Shown here: in pieces, positions 62,863 through 64,000 of the stretch
Layout of the letters: every line of letters begins with the position of its first letter
Position numbering within the stretch: position 1 is the stretch's first letter
Assembly: GCF_008041935.1 (NCBI RefSeq)
Contig: NZ_VKAC01000003.1
Location: forward strand, 62,001 to 126,000
DNA from: Quadrisphaera setariae
GTDB lineage: Bacteria > Actinomycetota > Actinomycetes > Actinomycetales > Quadrisphaeraceae
Length of the DNA stretch: 64,000 nucleotides
Direction of reading: 5' to 3'
Made by a program: the position numbers and the translations under genes
The notes under the pieces: model-generated
What the model was told of the DNA's origin: nothing
Databases searched by the model: none
The model's input: the letters and a program-made list of their open reading frames with translations, nothing else

Positions 62863-64000
62863 ATGACTGACACGCTCGACGCCCCCGCCGCCTCCCAGAC
62901 CGCTCCGGTGGAGACCGGGCTCTACATCGGAGGGGAGGCGCGCACCACCTCCGACCACCTCGACGTCGTCGACCCCGCCCGTCCCTCGCGGGTGGTGGGG
63001 CGCGCGGCTGCCGCCACCGCCGCGGACGTGTCCGAGGCCGTCGCGGCGGCGAAGGCGGCGTTCCCCGCCTGGGCCGCCCTCACGCCGGCGCAGCGCGCCG
63101 AGCAGATGACGGCCGCCATCGCCGACCTCGCCGCCGAGCGCGACGGCGACGCCGCCGTGCTCGCCCAGGAGAACGGCAAGGTCGTCCACGAGGCCTGGGT
63201 CGACGCCCTCGTCTTCGAGATCCGCTGGCAGCTCGCCCTCGCCCACACCGACGAGGTCGAGGCCGCGACGGTCCTGCCGCCCGCTCCGGGCATCGCGGTG
63301 GAGACCACGGTCTCCTACCAGCCGCTCGGCGTGGTGACCGTGATCGTGCCCTTCAACTGGCCGCTCGCCATCCTGGCCGCCGCCCTGCCGCACGCGCTCC
63401 TCGCCGGCAACACCGCGATCGTCAAGCCGCCGCCCTCGGCGCCCCTGGCCACCGCCCGCCTCGTGCAGCGCGTGGCGGAGAAGCTGCCTCCGGGCGTGCT
63501 CAACGTCATCACCGGGCGAGACTCCGAGATGTCCGGCCTGGTGGAGAACACCGACGTGGCCAAGGTCTGCTTCACCGGCAGCGTCGGCGGCGGCAAGCGG
63601 ATCATGGAGATGGCCGCTCGCAGCCTCACGCGCGTGACCCTGGAGCTGGGTGGCAACGACCCGGCGATCATCCGCGCGGACGCCGACCTCGGCGACGAGG
63701 CCCTCGACCGCCTCTTCGGCGCCGTCTACGACACCACCGGCCAGATCTGCATGAACGCCAAGCGGCTGTACGTGCACTCCTCCCGCCGCGACGAGCTGGT
63801 GGCCGGGCTCTCGGCGCGCCTCGAGCGCACCAAGCTGGGCCACGCGCTCGAGGAGGGCACCACCATGGGGCCGCTCCACTCGCGCGCCCAGCGCGACTTC
63901 GTCGCCGAGCTCATCGCCGAGGCCGAGGAGTCCGGCGCCACGGTGCTGCGCTTCGGCGAGCTGCCCGGCGGCGACCTCGCGGACGGCAACTTCCTGCAGC
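62863..64000 (+). CDS. Aldehyde dehydrogenase, C-terminus beyond the window
   Basis: The frame from ATG 62863 is open to the right edge (379 codons). VTVIVPFNWPLAILAAALPHALLAGNTAIVKPPPSAPLA, FTGSVGGGKRIMEMA (NAD), TLELGGNDPAII (base), TTGQICMNAKRLYVH (nucleophile Cys). NAD(P)-dependent aldehyde oxidation; position after vanAB suggests an aromatic or side-chain aldehyde, or formaldehyde released by VanAB is less likely for this family. Only moderately similar to the dehydrogenase at 48.9 kb. Confidence 0.88.
   Translation, partial: MTDTLDAPAASQTAPVETGLYIGGEARTTSDHLDVVDPARPSRVVGRAAAATAADVSEAVAAAKAAFPAWAALTPAQRAEQMTAAIADLAAERDGDAAVLAQENGKVVHEAWVDALVFEIRWQLALAHTDEVEAATVLPPAPGIAVETTVSYQPLGVVTVIVPFNWPLAILAAALPHALLAGNTAIVKPPPSAPLATARLVQRVAEKLPPGVLNVITGRDSEMSGLVENTDVAKVCFTGSVGGGKRIMEMAARSLTRVTLELGGNDPAIIRADADLGDEALDRLFGAVYDTTGQICMNAKRLYVHSSRRDELVAGLSARLERTKLGHALEEGTTMGPLHSRAQRDFVAELIAEAEESGATVLRFGELPGGDLADGNFLQ

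Overview
The window is 64 kb of very GC-rich DNA (roughly three quarters G+C by eye), densely packed, with many GTG starts and many 4-base ATGA/GTGA stop-start overlaps. Together with BlaI/M56, PcaL fusion, IclR-type aromatic regulators and TANNNT -10 boxes placed 7 bases before start codons (leaderless style), this points to a soil-type actinomycete. A chemotaxis receptor with a sigma-28-like promoter suggests a flagellated one (Kineosporiaceae-like would fit; this is inference). I saw no rRNA, tRNA, CRISPR, insertion sequence or phage gene.

Layout. 0-20 kb is mixed housekeeping/accessory: a truncated epimerase, a chemotaxis receptor, a possible glycosyltransferase, a DedA and a COG4705-like membrane protein, a two-component system, an OBAP-like protein, APC and AEC transporters, a LacI regulator, a BlaI-M56-ABC block with three look-alike operators, a YceI-like fusion and several small unknown or membrane proteins. 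19.4-29.5 kb holds an isochorismatase-fold hydrolase, a nucleotidyltransferase-fold protein, a uronate/sugar-acid region (uxaC, fructuronate-reductase-like gene, Gfo/Idh/MocA dehydrogenase, two TIM-barrel isomerases) carrying three copies of a GTTGCC-N4-GTTGCC site, a nucleoside hydrolase and an orphan tryptophan 2,3-dioxygenase. 29.6-35.6 kb has a SNF2 helicase, an esterase, a PucR-like regulator and a MetX-like hydrolase.

35.6-64 kb is an aromatic (lignin-monomer) catabolic supercluster. VanAB (vanillate demethylase) and PobA (4-hydroxybenzoate hydroxylase) both deliver protocatechuate; PcaHG opens the ring, PcaB and the fused PcaL carry it to 3-oxoadipate, and PcaIJ plus PcaF produce succinyl-CoA and acetyl-CoA. 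A second CoA-transferase/thiolase set (SCOT type) sits beside it. Regulators are one LysR, three IclR and one MarR. A 15-bp palindrome (TTCCG-N5-CGGAA) recurs before pcaH, pobA, vanA and, in weaker form, the MarR-IclR pair.

Between the pca/pob and van blocks lies a nine-gene minus-strand operon (58.8 to 48.9 kb): split transketolase, zinc alcohol dehydrogenase, CUT2-type sugar ABC transporter, short-chain dehydrogenase, TIM-barrel isomerase and an aromatic-type aldehyde dehydrogenase, with no kinase. Its position and enzyme set suggest a transketolase-based route that removes the C3 side chain of arylglycerols to give an aromatic aldehyde, feeding vanillate/protocatechuate. That is the most interesting candidate novelty here; it is a hypothesis, with ordinary pentose or apiose metabolism as the main alternative.
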